This document shows, piece by piece, positions 63,856 through 64,000 of a stretch of 64,000 nt of DNA. Under the pieces are notes generated by a model that worked only from the letters and a program-made list of their open reading frames with translations, was not told where the DNA came from and did not search any database. The position numbers were made by a program, and so were the translations under genes. Every line of letters begins with the position of its first letter. Position 1 is the first letter of the stretch. Source of the DNA: Vibrio hyugaensis. GTDB lineage: Bacteria; Pseudomonadota; Gammaproteobacteria; Enterobacterales; Vibrionaceae. Where the stretch lies: assembly GCF_002906655.1 (NCBI RefSeq), contig NZ_CP025794.1, positions 496,001-560,000 of the forward strand. Direction: 5' to 3'.

Positions 63856-64000
63856 TTATAGCGAGACATCCGAGTAGGTGAATTTTCCATTGTCCAACTC
63901 ACGCTTCTGCTCTCGTTTTTGATTAAAGTCGACCTTGCTCAAGTCCACTTTCTTGATTCTGCTGTCATGCATGGTGGTGTAGTAAAGTGCACCATTGCCT
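63856..64000 (-). CDS. hypothetical protein, C-terminal end (cut by window edge)
   Basis: The last 47 or so codons of a minus-strand gene are visible, reading '...NGALYYTTMHDSRIKKVDLS' then a charged tail 'QKREQKRELDNGKFTYSD' and a TAA at 63856. The 'GALYYTTMHDSRI' part resembles a strand of a secreted or beta-propeller-like protein, but the fragment is too short for a family call. A terminator follows at 63803. The next alginate-related gene could lie here, given its neighbour on the same strand. Confidence 0.6.
   Translation of the reverse strand, partial: GNGALYYTTMHDSRIKKVDLSKVDFNQKREQKRELDNGKFTYSDVSL

Noticed and set aside
1..64000. CRISPR arrays, insertion sequences, prophage, tRNA or rRNA genes
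   Set aside because: No repeat-spacer pattern, transposase, integrase or recognisable RNA-gene sequence was seen on either strand.

Overview
The window looks like chromosomal DNA of a marine Vibrio, most likely of the Harveyi clade. The basis is the NorM-type MATE pump, a complete syp-type exopolysaccharide locus, an AcfD/SslE-type M60 lipoprotein, many c-di-GMP and two-component proteins, moderate GC and dense Vibrio-style gene packing. This placement rests on recalled protein families; no search was run. No rRNA, tRNA, insertion sequence, prophage or CRISPR array was seen.

Layout. 1-10 kb: a PAS protein cut by the window edge and translationally coupled to a response regulator-CheC fusion, fructosamine kinase, a zinc-ribbon protein, riboflavin synthase (ribE), norM, a very large Cache/SBP/HD-GYP receptor, a lone pilin-like protein and a GNAT. 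10-20 kb: a small-molecule uptake and oxidation block. It holds a tripartite tricarboxylate transporter (tctC-tctB-tctA) with structured leader and intercistronic elements, a TSUP exporter, an orphan TAXI binding protein, an aldehyde dehydrogenase and its divergent AcoR-like sigma54 activator. 20-21.5 kb: a DUF3080 lipoprotein and a secreted-type ATP-dependent DNA ligase.

21.7-40.2 kb: the syp-like locus in the order A B C D hpt G H I J K L N O P Q R. The positions of V. fischeri sypE and sypF are occupied by one 127-residue Hpt protein, and no sypM is present. Four units (before sypA, sypI, sypN and sypP) each have a SypG-type box (TTCTCAnnnTG) followed by a -24/-12 promoter at 78, 79, 68 and 79 bp. 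A fifth, perfectly palindromic box lies before sypG without a recognisable sigma54 promoter. Together the genes encode regulation (STAS, Hpt, SypG), priming (SypR), glycosyl transfer (H, I, J, N, P, Q), flipping (K), polymerisation (L), chain-length control (O, D) and export (B, C).

40.2-54 kb: a small P-loop kinase, the 1466-residue AcfD/SslE-like M60 metallopeptidase, a three-gene operon (DUF6434-like, a frameshifted middle gene, AlkD-like), a DoxX-like protein, a Cache-GGDEF cyclase, and an operon of a hybrid histidine kinase with two receiver domains, a PstS-like periplasmic protein and an outer-membrane barrel.

54-64 kb: mostly housekeeping and small proteins: an acetyltransferase, CYTH adenylate cyclase, MAPEG, Mpo1-like, YjbR, a MarR/EamA divergent pair with two matching operator palindromes, HdeD, a YbdG-type MscS channel, a PL7 alginate lyase and a gene cut by the right edge. 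The strongest candidates for something new are the rewired syp regulatory core and the regulatory DNA in the tct and MarR/EamA regions.
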